Numbered from the stretch's first letter, positions 44,259 through 56,493 are shown. The stretch is DNA of 64,000 nucleotides from Zea mays (GCF_902167145.1 NC_050099.1:10678434-10742433), one strand, 5' to 3'. The notes: generated by a model not told the origin, from the sequence alone. Translations and numbers: made by a program.

Positions 44259-47200
44259 ATCTCCCCCTTTTTGGTGATTGATGCCAACACAAATCAAAGC
44301 AAATATATAAGTGCAGAATTGAACTAGTTTGCATAAGGTAAGTGCAAAGGTTACTTGGAATTAGACCAATTTACATTTAATGTTTTAGACCATGCTTGCA
44401 CCAATTGTTTTGTTTTTGCAAACTCTTTTGGAAATTCTTTTCAAAGTGTTTTGCAAAACAGTCAAAGGATAAATGAATAAGATTTTGAGAAGCATTTTCA
44501 AGATTTGAAATTTTCTCCCCCTGTTTCAAATGCTTTTCCTTTGACTAAACAAAACTCCCCCTTAATAAAATCCTCCTCTTAGTGTTCAAGAGGGTTTTAA
44601 ATATTACTTTTGAAAGATGTCATACCAATTTGAAATTATATCAAAAATAAGATACCAATTGAAAAACTTCTTTAATACAAATTGGAAGACTACATTTTTT
44701 GAAATTGGTGGTGGTGCGGTCCTTTTGCTTTGGGCTAATATTTTCTCCCCCTTTGGCATGAATCGCCAAAAACGGATATTTGTGAGTGAAATGTAAGCCC
44801 TTTTACTTTATCTCCCCCTTTGGCAAATAATATATGAGTGAAGATTATACCAAATTTGGAGGGCTGGCGGAATACCGGCAAGGAAGGATAATACCAATAG
44901 CGTTGAGTGGAAGCGATGTCTTTGCCGAATACTCCATTTCCCTTTCAATCTAAGACTTAATACATGAGATGCTCATGAAAACATATTAGTCTTAGCCTTG
45001 GCGCAAAGAGAGATAAGAAATATGCAAATGTACCAAAGGAAAGAGATATGATTAAAAGGATATGTCAATTAAGCTTAAACAATTCTATATAATATAGATT
45101 GCTCCCCCTAAATATGTGCATAGAGAGGAAAACAAATTTTCGGTCTTAAATGCCAAGTGCACATAATTAGGTTAATGAGATCATATCTATATCATAGAGA
45201 ATGTGAAGTGCATTGTGTCATAGTATAAGTGTGATGCTCATGACAATTGATGCACTTATGAAAGCATACTGTGAATATCTCAAGTATTTACCCTTAAGGA
45301 TTTCAAAGAGGCTTAAGGACCATCCACCTTTGGAACAAAGGCAGCTTATCCTCGTTACAAGGTTAAGCTTTAAGCTCTTTGACAATAAAATTACTTCACC
45401 CAGTTTAAACAAAGATGCAAGAATGAATATATGAGAAGTTAAACTAGGTATGAAGCAGGGTTAATATATGGACATGTTTTCTCTTCCTTTTATACAAGAT
45501 ATGCATAGAAAGGAAGATTTAGGTACAAGTTAAAATGTGAGGAAGTTGTTTTACCCTTTTGTACCTTCACATAGTGATGCTCTCTTCATTGTGCTTTGTC
45601 CTTTATTGAATTCGCCTAAGACCTATACTCAAGATAATGTATGGAAATATTTGGCACAAGAGAGAGTTCTACAACTAGTGATCCTTTTCTAAGTCATTGT
45701 TTTTAGATATCAAGTAGATCACAAATTGCACAAATATATCATGAATTCTCCTTTTAACTTAGTGCATATCAAGATAGATGTCGATTGAAATTACCAATTG
45801 AAATCAAATTGAAATTACATGAGGCATTAAGAAGCATAAGTGATAATTGAAGTTATTCAATGATCAAACAACAGATGCGATCAAAAGAACAATATAGGCA
45901 TTAGATCATTAAACTAGCTTAATATGGGAGAATCCAGTAAGTATGCTACTTTAACAATGAAAGCTACAATCCTTTATAAAAGGGGACATCATTTTACCAA
46001 GTTGGATTGAAATGAAGTAGCATGCCTTATGAGAAACTTGTTCTCATACATGAGACTATACGAGATTACTAAGATAACGTGCTAGTCTCAATATAATCAA
46101 GATATAGAAATAGGCTCCCCCTAAAGATATGCATCAAGAATGAAGGAAATGGGTGGATGCACTCACTTCTAAAGGCAAATAGGGAGAAGCACTATTTATC
46201 TTGATCAAGGCTTAAAAGATTTGCAATAAACAATTTTTGCCTAGTATTCTCATAATGAAAAGATTTAGAATGCTTACAACCACACCATTGAATGTTTTGA
46301 AGATCTCATATCCAAGTAGGTGTTGTTGCTCTGGATGTCTTCCTTTTTCATTTGAGTGTCCTCCCTTTATAGTTGACTCTTTTTCCTTCCAAACTTATTG
46401 AAAATACTCAAGAGAGATGTTAATAGCACAAAGGGGTAAATGATGAATGATGATTTCTTTCGATAGAAAGTAAAGACAATTCATCATCCATAAGTCACAT
46501 AGACTTGAAGTAAATATCTTAACATTAGTGCACATTAAAAGAAATATGCACTCTCTAAACATTTTGATCAATCATAGAAAATTTACTCCTACATATTGAA
46601 TTTATTGATCATTATTTAGAAGCAAATCAATATGAGAATATGTATAGCAAAGGCATGAAATAGATTCTAGTGGACAGGTGCATTTTGAGAATGTGATTGA
46701 ATGCACATCTAGACAAATTTAGTCAAATAAAGAATCTATTCTTCAAGAATGATAATTAGAGTAAACAATCATTGATGGGAACTATATTTGATTAAGGAGA
46801 TGAGTTCCCATAACTTTGCTTTTACCTTTCTTCCTTTGGGTGAAGATCAACTCTTTGAGGCTTGTGGCATTAAACTTGCACTTATTCTCTTGTTGATTTT
46901 CATAAGTAAGCTCAAGAGAAGTGTTAATAGCAACACAAGCACTAGTTTCCCTTTTTGTAATCGTTTTGATAAGGGATAAAGAGTGGATTACTAAAGCATG
47001 GAAACTTTATAATATAAACTAAATTATTCCTTGAAGTGTGCTCAGTTTTAACTTATAAAACAAGCATAGTTAGTTCTTTAAGATTATGGGAATAAATCTA
47101 ATTCTTAACATGGAGAGCGAATATGGAGAAGAATCATATCCAATATATAAGCAAGAAGCAAAACAACAAAAATTATTGGATTGATTTTTCCTTTTATGTT

Positions 47201-47332
47201 AGATTACGCATCTCCAAAGAGAAACTCATGGATATAGATCATTGAGGATTGATAGCTTGAGTTAATAAGAATTGACTTGACTCTCTCAAGCACCCCAAAG
47301 TTTCATATCATCTCATTCTCCTGCAAAGTTTG
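44259..47332 (-). other. Noncoding interior of the gag-only Sirevirus
   Basis: The polypurine tract (minus AAAAAGGGGGAGAT) is at 44260-44273. Further GGGGGAGA runs lie near 44515, 44555, 44747 and 44812, the multiple-tract pattern of Sireviruses. The rest is AT-rich with no pol homology in any frame. Confidence 0.75.
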
Positions 47333-49213
47333 TCAAGCATGTTTTAGTACCCATCGCTTGATGGGTCCATTATGGTTAGTCAACAAAGATCTAGGATCCA
47401 AAAAGTCCTTTGTGTTAGCGCTTGGTAAACTCATTACCTTTCTAGCACAAGTTGCAATTTTGGGTTGCCTAGTTACATGAGAATTAATTGACAAGCTAGG
47501 AGTGGAATAGTTACCAATGGGACAATCCTTGCATTGATGTCCCTTCTTTCGGCATATGTAGCAAAGGCGATCTTCAAGTCTTGAAGATTTCTTCCTTCCT
47601 TGTTTCTTGCTTGCTACATGGTTAGTAAATATTTTCTTTTCTAGCCCTATGCCTTTTTGTTTCAACTGGGGATAAGATTTAATAAAGTGTCCCTTCTTTG
47701 AACATTTAAAACAAAGTTTATCATCCTTGTTAATAATCAAGCCATTTTTAATATAGGGACATGATCTAATCAAGTGCCCCTTTTCAAAGCATTCACTACA
47801 CTTCTTATTTCTATTTGTATGAAGTGTGACTTGATTGTTACCTTGGATGTTACTTTTTATGGAGGCATGGTTGAGGCTTTTGGAAGAGGTATTGATTTTC
47901 TTCTTTTGATCCCTCCTCTTGGCAATCCTCAAGTCCTTGACATTTTCTTCAAGGGATTTAGTGCATGCCACGGTTGTTCCCGTCTCAAGCTTCTTTACCA
48001 TGTGATCACGGTTATCTTGAGAAGGTTGAGCAATGCATTTCCCTTTAAGTTGTGTCAAGCTCATTTTTAGCCTCTCATTTTCTTCTTTGAGCTTTTGATA
48101 TGTATCATCGTTTGCTCCTGCAGATTCTAGCTCAAAGGAAGATTTGCTTGTCGACGGACAACAAGCATTAGCACATGGTAATGTAGTTTCAATTTGAATA
48201 CATGTACAAGAGTGAGGTTGTTGGGATTTTAAGTTTTCTATCACAACCTCATGAGTAATATTTAATATGATATGATCATCCATAAGATTTTCATGAGAGC
48301 ATAGGAGCATATCATATTTTTCTTGAAAAGCTAGATTTTCAACTTTTAGCTTTTCTACTTGGTCCTTAAGCAAGGTATTCCTATTTACTAATTGAGCGAT
48401 ACAATGTAAAGCGTTATCTTGCTCAATTGAAACAGTTTCATACCTTTGGACCAAATCAACATGAGAGCACTTTAGCTCCTCATGTTCTTTAGTCAACTCG
48501 TCAAGGTGTAGCATTTTCATGGAGAGAATATCTTCTAGCCTTTGACGAGCTTCGCTTTGCTCTCTCGCTCTTTCTAGAAGTTTGAGCATGACCGCCTTAT
48601 CTTCTTGGTTTAGGCGAGCATAGAGATGCAAGAAGCTTCTTTCTTCCTCCTCATCCTCATTTGTCCTTCCGCTATCATTTTCATTAGCCACACAACATAT
48701 GTGGGAATCGAAATGGGAAGACAAACCTTTTGGAGAGGTGGATTCATCGTTTGGTCTCTATCGTTCATTTTCTTCTTCTTCCTTGCAAGGGCTATCACAA
48801 ATACCAAAGGAAGTAGAGGCACAAAATGAACTATCATGTTTGGACTCATCAAATTTATTTTTAATTCTAGTCCAAATATCATGCGCATCATAAATGGATT
48901 CGTCATTATTTGATATGAAGGCATGATAATCCTCATTGCTAAGAGAATTGCTTAAGATGTCATAAGCTAGGTAGTTTAAGCAAAAACATCTTTGATCCTC
49001 CTCGGAGATAATTTTTCCATTATAACTAGGAGGGAAGATACTCTTGTCCATAATTTGATCTAACTTTGGATCTAGGGTTCTAAAGGCATTTATCACCCTA
49101 GTAGACCAAGAATCATAATTAGAACAATCGGAAAGCAATATTTCAAGAGTTACCTCATTGTTTTCCTTTGGAAGTGTCTTCTTGTTCTTTTGGGATCTTC
49201 TACGAGCCATCAC
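47333..49213 (-). pseudogene. Sirevirus gag with one in-frame stop
   Basis: The frame opens MMARRRSQKNKKTLPKENNE and runs through a UBN2-type gag region (YDSWSTRVINAFRTLDPKLD, then LSNEDYHAFISN, DAHDIWTRIKNKFDE). A single TAG after KEEEENER (48758-48760) interrupts it. The same frame then continues for more than 460 codons with an acidic NEDEEEERSF, a long coiled coil (about residues 180-310) and three CCHC-type knuckles: CSECFEKGHLIRSC, CFKCSKKGHFIKSY (last Cys replaced by Tyr) and CYICRKKGHQCKDC. Size and order fit a full Sirevirus gag. The stop is explained by one G-to-A change. Gag forms the particle and binds RNA. Here only a truncated protein is expected. Confidence 0.88.
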
Positions 49214-49239
49214 TTCGAGTTGTAAGACTCAATATGAAG

Positions 49240-49257
49240 TGCCTAGCTCCGATACCA
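49240..49257 (-). promoter_or_regulatory. Primer binding site of the gag-only Sirevirus
   Basis: The minus strand reads TGGTATCGGAGCTAGGCA two bases after the 5' LTR. It is one mismatch from the usual TGGTATCAGAGC complement of initiator tRNA-Met. Confidence 0.8.
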
Positions 49258-49259
49258 AT

Positions 49260-50757
49260 TGAAAGTCGCCTAGAGGGGGGTGGATAGGCGAAACATGAAA
49301 ATTAAAACTTTATCCCCCAACTAGATCCCTTGATTAGTGGTTAGAACAAGATATATAATTATCGGAGTATAAAACTAAGTCCTTGCTTGTAAAGAGTATT
49401 GCTTTCAAATAATGCGGAATTTATAAATCAATACTACTAATAAGTCTATGAGAATAACGCAAAAGGGCTTAGGCAAGAAGAGCAATAACACAAGTTCTCT
49501 CTTGCAATGTGTTGCTTCACTAAATGAGAATTTAACTTAAGGCAACACCAAATAGAATTAGCAAAGAGTAGTGCAAGAGAAACTTAGAAAGGGAAAGGAC
49601 AAAAAAATCACAAGCAATAAGCACACGAGACACGGGTGATTTGTTTTACCGAGGTTCGGCCCTCGAAGGCTTAGTCCCCGTTGAGGAGTCCACAAAGGAC
49701 GGGTCTTTTTCAACCCTTTTCCTCTCTCCACCGATCACTCAAGATCGGTGAGCTCTTCTTCTTCTCAAGGATCACTTAAGACCCCGCAAGGACCACCACA
49801 ATCTTTGGTGTCTCTTGCTAGCTTTTACAAGCCTCTAAAACTTTGGAGGAAGTTCAATGGGAGTCAAAACTCCACGCACAAATGAACACAAAGATGTAGC
49901 ACACACTATCTCTCAATGAATCTCACAAGGCACTAGTGCTAAACTCAAATGAGTAGCTCTCTTTTGCTTGCTCTCTCTTTTGTGGCACTTGTGTTGGTTG
50001 TAGTGGTCTAAATCTTGTGTATAGGATGGATCAATGAATATATGTGGTTGGGAGGGCTTGAGTATGTCAACTAGATGACTTGGAATGTTGCTTGGGCTCC
50101 CACACGCTGAAGTGGCCGGTTGGGGTGGTATTTATAGCCCTCAACCACCCATATAGCCGTTGGGGCGCATCTGCCAGAAATTGCACTGGCGGACGGTCTG
50201 CGGCTAGGGCCCGGACAGTCCGCGACCCTCCAACGGTCGATTCTGACATCTTCAACGGATACTTCTGACAGATCAACGGTTAGATTAACGGCTATCTGCC
50301 TCAGTGACACCACGCGGACGGTCCGCCCTTTGTCCCGGACGGTCCGCGCCAGCTATATAATTCCTTTTGCTCAACTTGTCACCTTCGGGCTGAACCAGGT
50401 CTTCACCTGCGGACTGTCCGTGAATTATAGCCGGACGGTCCGCGCGTTGTTGCTGGACGGTCCGCGACTTAGTTGGACTTATCCATGATTTATAGTTCCT
50501 GGTCAAAGTCAAAGTGGTGTCGCGGACGGTCCACCGCAAGGGCCCGGACGGTCCGCGCGTAGTCTGTTTTTCCAAAAAGCTTCTCCTGTCCGGAATAATC
50601 TATGGTATTCCGGACAGTCGATTAGAATAGTTGTAGATGAACCTTTGGCACCTGTAAAACATATAATCTAGAGCAAACTAGTTAGTCCAATTATTTGTGT
50701 TGGGCAATTCAACCACCAAAATCATTTAGGAAATGGTTTGAGCCTATTTCCCTTTCA
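49260..50757 (-). repeat. 5' LTR of the gag-only Sirevirus (1498 bp)
   Basis: A direct repeat of 42740-44258 with few substitutions. A TATA-like GGCTATAAATACC (minus strand) lies near 50129. Confidence 0.93.
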
Positions 50758-50789
50758 ATTGCAAGTCTCGTCCAGCTTCTTGATTTGAT

Positions 50790-51590
50790 TCCTATATGTT
50801 TACTTGTATTGGATCTGCTCTCATATGCCCTGATATGCTTGATGTGTGATGAACTGGAGCCGTTCTTGTATTCCTAGATGTTTATTTATCTTGGACACCT
50901 GTTTACTTCTATTTCTAGTTGTTTACTTGCCCTCATATGCCCTGATATTATCCTGATTTGATTCCTATATGATTATTCTATTGGATCTGCCCTAATATGC
51001 TTGAAGTGCGATGAACTAGAGTTGTTCTTATATTCCTAGATGTTTATTTGTATTGGACACCTATGTTTACTTGTATTCCTAGTTGTTTATTACTTGCCCT
51101 CATATGCCCTGATATTATCCCGATTTGATTCCTATATGATTACTTCTATTGGATCTGCCCTCATATGCCCCAATATGCATGAAGTGTGATGAATTGGAGT
51201 TGTTCTTGTATCCCTAGATGTTTATTTGTCTTGGACACCTATGTTTACTTGTATTCCTAGTTGTTTACTTGCACTCATATGCCCTGATATTATCCTGATT
51301 TGATTCCTATATGATTACTTCTATTGGATCTACCCTCATATGCTTGAAGTGTGATGAACTGGAGCTATTCTTGTATTCCTAGATGTTTATTTGTCTTGGA
51401 CACCTATGTTTACTTATATTCCTAGTTGTTTTACTTGCCCTCATATGCCCTGATATTACCCTGATTTAATTCCTATATGATTACTTGGATCTGCCCTCAT
51501 ATGCCCTGATATGCTTGAATTGTGACGAATTGGAGTTGTTCTTGTATTCCTAGATGTTTATTTGTCTTGGATCTACCCTGGCAATTTTTC
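50790..51590. repeat. Tandem repeat, about 170-bp unit, in the hAT 5' region
   Basis: Five imperfect copies. The phrase GTGATGAACTGGAG recurs near 50850, 51013, 51190, 51356 and 51527, each with TATTCCTAGATGTTTATTTG, then CATATGCCCTGATATTATCC and GATTCCTATATGATTACTTC. Confidence 0.9.
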
Positions 51591-51671
51591 TTGTATTCCT
51601 AGGCCGTGAGGAACCGGTGTGCACCACCTTGACGATGACGGAACTGGTGCTCTGGCTTTTTTTGAGTTGCG

Positions 51672-53090
51672 ATGGCTGAGGAAGTTGGTGGTGAGAACAG
51701 TCCATCTCAGTTCATTAACAATGATCTGAGGATAGTGGCTCCTAATGATAACGATCCATCTCAGTCCATTAACAATGGTAGAAGTGTCGCTCCTATTAAC
51801 CTTGACGAGGGCATTGGCGCTGCTACTGATAATGGTCCTGCTGCCAATTCAAATGTTGATGGTAATAAGCGTAAAATAACTTGCACATAGTTTGGCAGGA
51901 CTTTGAACCGCTCTACAAGACGGTAGACGGTAAGAGGATCATGTATGGTGGTAAGTGTCACTGGTGCAAATGTACATTGAGTGTTGTGTCGTCTATAGGT
52001 ATTGGCCATTTGCTTAGGCATCAACATGATTGCAGAGTTAAGCTTGCTAAACAGGGAAAGCAGTTAGTGCTTAAGTTTAACCCTAATGGTTATGTGCGTA
52101 ATTGGGATTACTGTCCTGATCATGCTAGAACTCAGATGTGTAGGTTGATTGCTAGGCTTGATCTTCCTCTAAATTTTGCTAAATCACCTGCTTTTGAGGA
52201 GTATATTAGGCTATCTCATAATCTTGTCTTTAAGAAAGTCTCTAGACAAACCACTTCTATGGACTTTGTTAAGTTCTTTAATGACCGGCGTAAGATAGTT
52301 GTTGAATGCTTGCTATCTATTTCTTCAATTGCAATTACATCTGATATTTGGAGTGGTATTGCTAAGAAGGATTATCTTAGTGTGGTTGCTCATTATGTTT
52401 CTATGGATTGGCTATTAGCAAAGACAGTCATTAGGCTTAGACTAATTGAAACAACTCACATTGGTGAGAACATTGTTGAGAGAGTTATGTCTGTGCTTGA
52501 TGATTATAGTGTTGTTAATAAAGTTTTCTCTATGACCTTGGACAATGCCTCCTCCAATTTTTAAGGCTATGGAGAAGCTTAGTCCATTACTGTCTAGTTA
52601 TACTGGTACTTTATTCTTGCATCAACGTTGTGCTTCTCATATTATCAATTTGATTGTGAAGTGTGGCTTGAAAAGGCTACAACCTTACCTTGATTCATTT
52701 AGAACTGCCATTGTCTTCTTGAATGCTTCTAATCTACGCATTGCTGTATTTAAGAGCTATTGTGTTGCTATGAATGTACACCCTCGTAAGTTTGGCATTG
52801 ACATGGCTGTGAGATGGAATTTTACATAGCTTATGCTTAAGCATTTAATTCCTTACAAGGAAACTTTTGGTGTGTTCATGGACACTAACTACCCTAGAAA
52901 ACATGGTGAGCCTAATTTGTTGACAAATTTACATTGGTATGTGGCTAAAAAACTGCTTGAGTTTCTTGAGCTATTTTATGATGCTACTGTCACTCTTTCT
53001 GGTGTTCATTATCCTACATCTCCACTTATAACGCATAACATTCTTGACATTGTGCAACATTTAAATCAGTATGAAAATGATAATTCTTAG
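51672..53090 (+). pseudogene. hAT transposase, broken and truncated
   Basis: The N terminus MAEEVGGENSPSQ ends at NKRKITCT with a frame change. The next frame (from 51881) has a BED-type zinc finger (WQDFEPLY, CHWCKC, LLRHQHDC). The catalytic-fold region follows (SIAITSDIWSGIAKKDYLSV, then LIETTHIGENI, SMTLDNASSN). Another frame change at about 52560 leads to LHQRCASHIINLIVKCG and DMAVRWNFT, then a TAG. A last segment LMLKHLIPYKETFGVF to QYENDNS ends at 53090. The dimerisation block is missing, and Sirevirus-like sequence follows. The family moves DNA by cut and paste. This copy is dead. Confidence 0.88.
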
Positions 53091-53119
53091 CGGCACTAAC
53101 TGAGTCCAACATTGGTATA

Positions 53120-53870
53120 TGACATTGACATTCTTGGTTGAAAACTATGAACAGTGTCATTCCGGTGCGCCACCAGACCGTGAATAGTGGTATGGTAGGT
53201 GACTGTTCTGATTTTTGCAAGCGACCGTTGATCCTTGTCAGACGGTCCGGTGCTCCTGCTCTAAATTTCCCGAGACCAGACTGTTCAGTAAAAATACCTT
53301 CGGACCGAGTTCGTGCACACACGACCAGTTCGGTACGTGCGCCACTCGGTGCTTGGCTTGCTTCTGGCTGATTTTAAGTCTTCTAGCCGGATGGTCCAGT
53401 GCGCCACCGGGCCGGTCTGGTCAGCCAATCGGTGCTCTATCCAACAGCCCAATTTTCCCTCCTTTGTCCAATTCTTCTCCAAAACTCTCTGAGTGACCTT
53501 GAGGGTGTTCCTATGACTTAAAAACATATGCGGTGATAATCCAACTAGTCTAAGTTATGGTTCTCAGACTTTTTAGTCTGTCCAACTCTAAATCTTGTTT
53601 TTTTCTCAAACTAGCTCCACAAGAGGGATTTTGTAAATCGGAGCTTTCCAAGTTCCTTTAATGTGTAAAATATGTTCCTAGGGGTGTATTTAACATATCC
53701 AAGGTGTGAAACTAGGTATTGTTCATCTTTTCCATGTTTTACCCCTCTATGGTTGGTTTTGAGCTGTTTCTGACTTAGAACTGAGTTGAGTGGACTTATG
53801 CACCTACGAATCAAAGAATAGGCAAACTAGTTAGTTTATAAGGTTGTGATGGTCATCAAGCACCAAAATC
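53120..53870 (+). repeat. Degenerate Sirevirus LTR-like fragment
   Basis: It contains CCGGTGCGCCACC, GACGGTCCGGTGCTCC and GGTCCAGTGCGCCACCGGGC phrases typical of Sirevirus LTR palindromes, then AGGCAAACTAGTTAGTTTATA and CAAGCACCAAAATCAATTATG at the far end. No partner or defined ends. Confidence 0.55.
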
Positions 53871-53875
53871 AATTA

Positions 53876-54235
53876 TGCCCCGTTTGGATCATTGGAATTG
53901 AGTTCCATTCTAATAATAGTAATTTAGGCATATATCAATTAAACTAATTTGGTTTTATGCAAAATATATCAGTATACTATTATTCACAAGATGTCGGAGA
54001 TATTTATGTGCTACATTTTTACTATAAAGGAGTGAGTCGAAGATCGTCTTGTAAGTTACAGAGTAGAACCAAATTCTAGTAGTATATAAAATTATTTCCT
54101 ATCCTCTACCCCATGAATTTGAGATAAGCTTATATCAAAACTTTGAAAAATGGTGGACTCTCAAATTCTAAGCTAAATAGGTTACTTTATTAAGTGAATT
54201 CCAATTCTCTAAAACGAAGGGATCCAAACGCCCCC
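53876..54235. mobile_element. Tourist-like MITE (360 bp)
   Basis: The ends GCCCCGTTTGGATC and GATCCAAACGCCCCC are inverted, flanked by TTA (53873-53875, 54236-54238). Confidence 0.8.
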
Positions 54236-54742
54236 TTAGAGAAAATTGTTAAGGTCATTTTCCTTTCACTTTCCAATTGGTCGAAACCTCAATAGGCGCG
54301 TACAACCTGGTTAACTCATCAGAAAGCTATGAAGTGATCTCCTAATCATATATCAAGGAAGTGTGCAAGTGGCTTACAACCACATACTGAATGGAGATAT
54401 TTAGACATCCGATGGTGGAGGAATGAAGTCACTTCTCACGAGGAATGTATACAACTTTTGCAGAGATTAAACTGATAGTCATGCTCATTCTTATGAGTGT
54501 GCTAGACCCTCACACAATTAATTGAGTTATGGTTTGGTTTATTGTTATGAGTGTGTGGTATGATAAATGATCATTGTTTACAAAAATAGTTATGAGTTCA
54601 TAGGCACATAATAAATAATTGGTTTTGTAAATGAATTTAAGCTAAAAACACGTTTGAGCAAAAGAACCGAGTTTAGACTTTTTTAATACAGCATGTATAA
54701 CATCTTTTCCACACTTTTTTTAGTACAATATACTCAAACTGA
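54236..54742. other. Stretch without a recognised gene
   Basis: AT-rich. No feature supported. Confidence 0.45.
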
Positions 54743-55103
54743 GGCCCTGTTTCAATATCACGAGATAAATTTTAGCAGCTTTTTAGCTATTTTTAGCCAT
54801 TTGGTGATCTAAAAAGGTGAGCTAATGGTGGTGGGGCGATAAAATGTACCACCTATTATCTCATAAGCTGCTCAAGGGGTGCTAAAATGAGCTAAACGTG
54901 GGCCAGAGAACCTCATTTTCCGCCTTATACCCTCCAACCTCATTCTCTTTCTCCGTATTAGGGGCATGTGTGTCTTTTTATTTCAATGTGCTAAACTATT
55001 AGAGTAGTCCAAACACTCCAATGAACTAAACTTTAGCACTTCAATTCATATGACTAAAGTTTAGCATGAAGAAGTTTATCCCATGAGATTGAAATAGGGT
55101 CTG
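54743..55103. mobile_element. MITE with 25-bp inverted ends
   Basis: CCCTGTTTCAATATCACGAG at the left and CCCATGAGATTGAAATAGGG at the right are inverted over about 25 bases. The target duplication was not resolved. Confidence 0.65.
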
Positions 55104-55399
55104 GGTACTACAACCTTGAGTATCGGATCCAGAGGCGCACAACTCGCGAAGTGGCGGATCCGACTCAAGGTAGTGGCGCCTTTTTTTGACTAATAGTGGC
55201 GCCATGGTTCACGGCGACAGATATCCTGCTCGGGGGCTGACTCGGGGAGACGAGAACTGTGTACTGATAATTTTGGAGAAAACCACCGGCCGGTTAGTTT
55301 GTTGGGGCGAAGGCGAAGACGCCACCCTTCGCTCGATGCCTTCGCCGTAATCGCTGGACCAACGGAGACAAGACAACGGGCAGGAACACCCTTCGCCCC

Positions 55400-56215
55400 A
55401 TACGCCACAAACTCCTCAACCAAATCGCGCCCGCTGCTCAGGCCGGCGGCGCACCGAAGGGCCCCTTCGTCTGCATCCTCCTCCGCCACTTCAAACGGCG
55501 GGTATGCTGAGTAATAATGCGAGCACATCTCGGCCACGGGGAGCCCCGGATGGTCTTCGACTGTGCCCTCCGCAACGTAGAACCAAAACTCATGCCAGTT
55601 GCCCCATTTATTGCGGGCGCAAGGAACCAACTCAACTACCTCCATCGAGGTCTTGCCGGTCTTCGGCGTAAATGTACAGGACCCAAACTGGGCAACCTTA
55701 TTTCTGATCATCCTTTTCTGCCAGTGCAGGCAATAGTACTTCGTGAAGACTTGGACCGATGGCTGTCCGCCGTACGAAGTCGTCGCCCAGACATACTTCG
55801 ACAGAGCCACCACGGCATTCGGAGTCAGATGATGGATCTGGACGCTAAATCTGCGCAGGACTTCTCCCACAAATCGGTGCGCAGGCAGGCGAAGACCAGC
55901 GGCAAAGAACGCCTCGAACACAACCAACTCGCCTTCTGGCTCGGGGACCTCCTCCGTCCCTGGGACACGAGCGACTCCGCCGCCAAAGTAACCAAGCTGC
56001 TGCATATCTTGCACGCGGACCGAGGACATCCGCGACACACCGAAATCCACCGTATCGTCGGCGCGCAACTCCTCCGCCGCCACAGTGCTCAGCGTCTCCT
56101 CAGACGACGCGTCGGCCGGCGGCGTAGCGGCAGCAGAAGAAGAAGAGGTCGGCATCGCTACGTACCGTCGGCGGCAGCGGGCGGTCTGCTTCACACGGGC
56201 CAGATCTCCGGCGAA
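55400..56215 (-). pseudogene. Antisense gene copy 2 (Transposase_28 type), 3' truncated and start lost
   Basis: A minus-strand frame is homologous to the antisense gene at 21230. LARVKQTAR here corresponds to MARVRSTAR there. The start codon is CTG, so the ancestral ATG is lost, and MPTSSSSAAATPP (about 56155) is the first Met downstream of the TATA. The core matches well: LVVFEAFFAAGLRLPAHRFV, then RRFSVQIHHLTPNAVVALSK and WHEFWFYVAEG. After DLVEEFVAYG the gene is cut and the frame runs into the LTR fragment, adding LTR-encoded residues until 55190. The function is unknown. Confidence 0.82.
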
Positions 56216-56318
56216 CAAGAGCAAGGAGGGCAGACGAGCAGCAAGAGGTTTGAAAAGGCGGTTAGGGTTTTCGCGGAGCGCGGAAAGATAAAGTTCAAAA
56301 CGCGCCGCCCCCCGTCCC

Positions 56319-56330
56319 CTTTTATACACA
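56319..56330 (-). promoter_or_regulatory. TATA box of antisense gene copy 2
   Basis: The minus strand reads GTGTATAAAAGGGG about 110 bases upstream of the ancestral start. It is inside the longer open frame, which shows that the upstream Met of that frame is not the real start. Confidence 0.65.
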
Positions 56331-56493
56331 GGGCGAGGCGCTTCGGGAAACCCGCAGTCCAACAGTACGGTGTCAATCAACGGTCATGTCAAAAACCCCC
56401 GCGGAACCACTTCGAGCGAGGGCAGCGTCTCCGCCATCTAGCGACGTCTTCGGCACCAGATGACTTGGTCGAACTGGTCCCTCGGAGGGAAAA

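Larger units (their letters stand above)
42740..50757 (-). mobile_element. Gag-only Sirevirus (Ty1/copia), TSD ATTGC
   Basis: LTRs at 42740-44258 and 49260-50757 run TGAAAG to CTTTCA and are flanked by ATTGC (42735-42739, 50758-50762). In the minus direction a primer site for initiator Met tRNA, a gag gene and about 3 kb of noncoding DNA precede the polypurine tract. No protease, integrase, RT or RNase H sequence is visible, so the element depends on others for movement. It is inserted in the hAT element. Confidence 0.93.
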
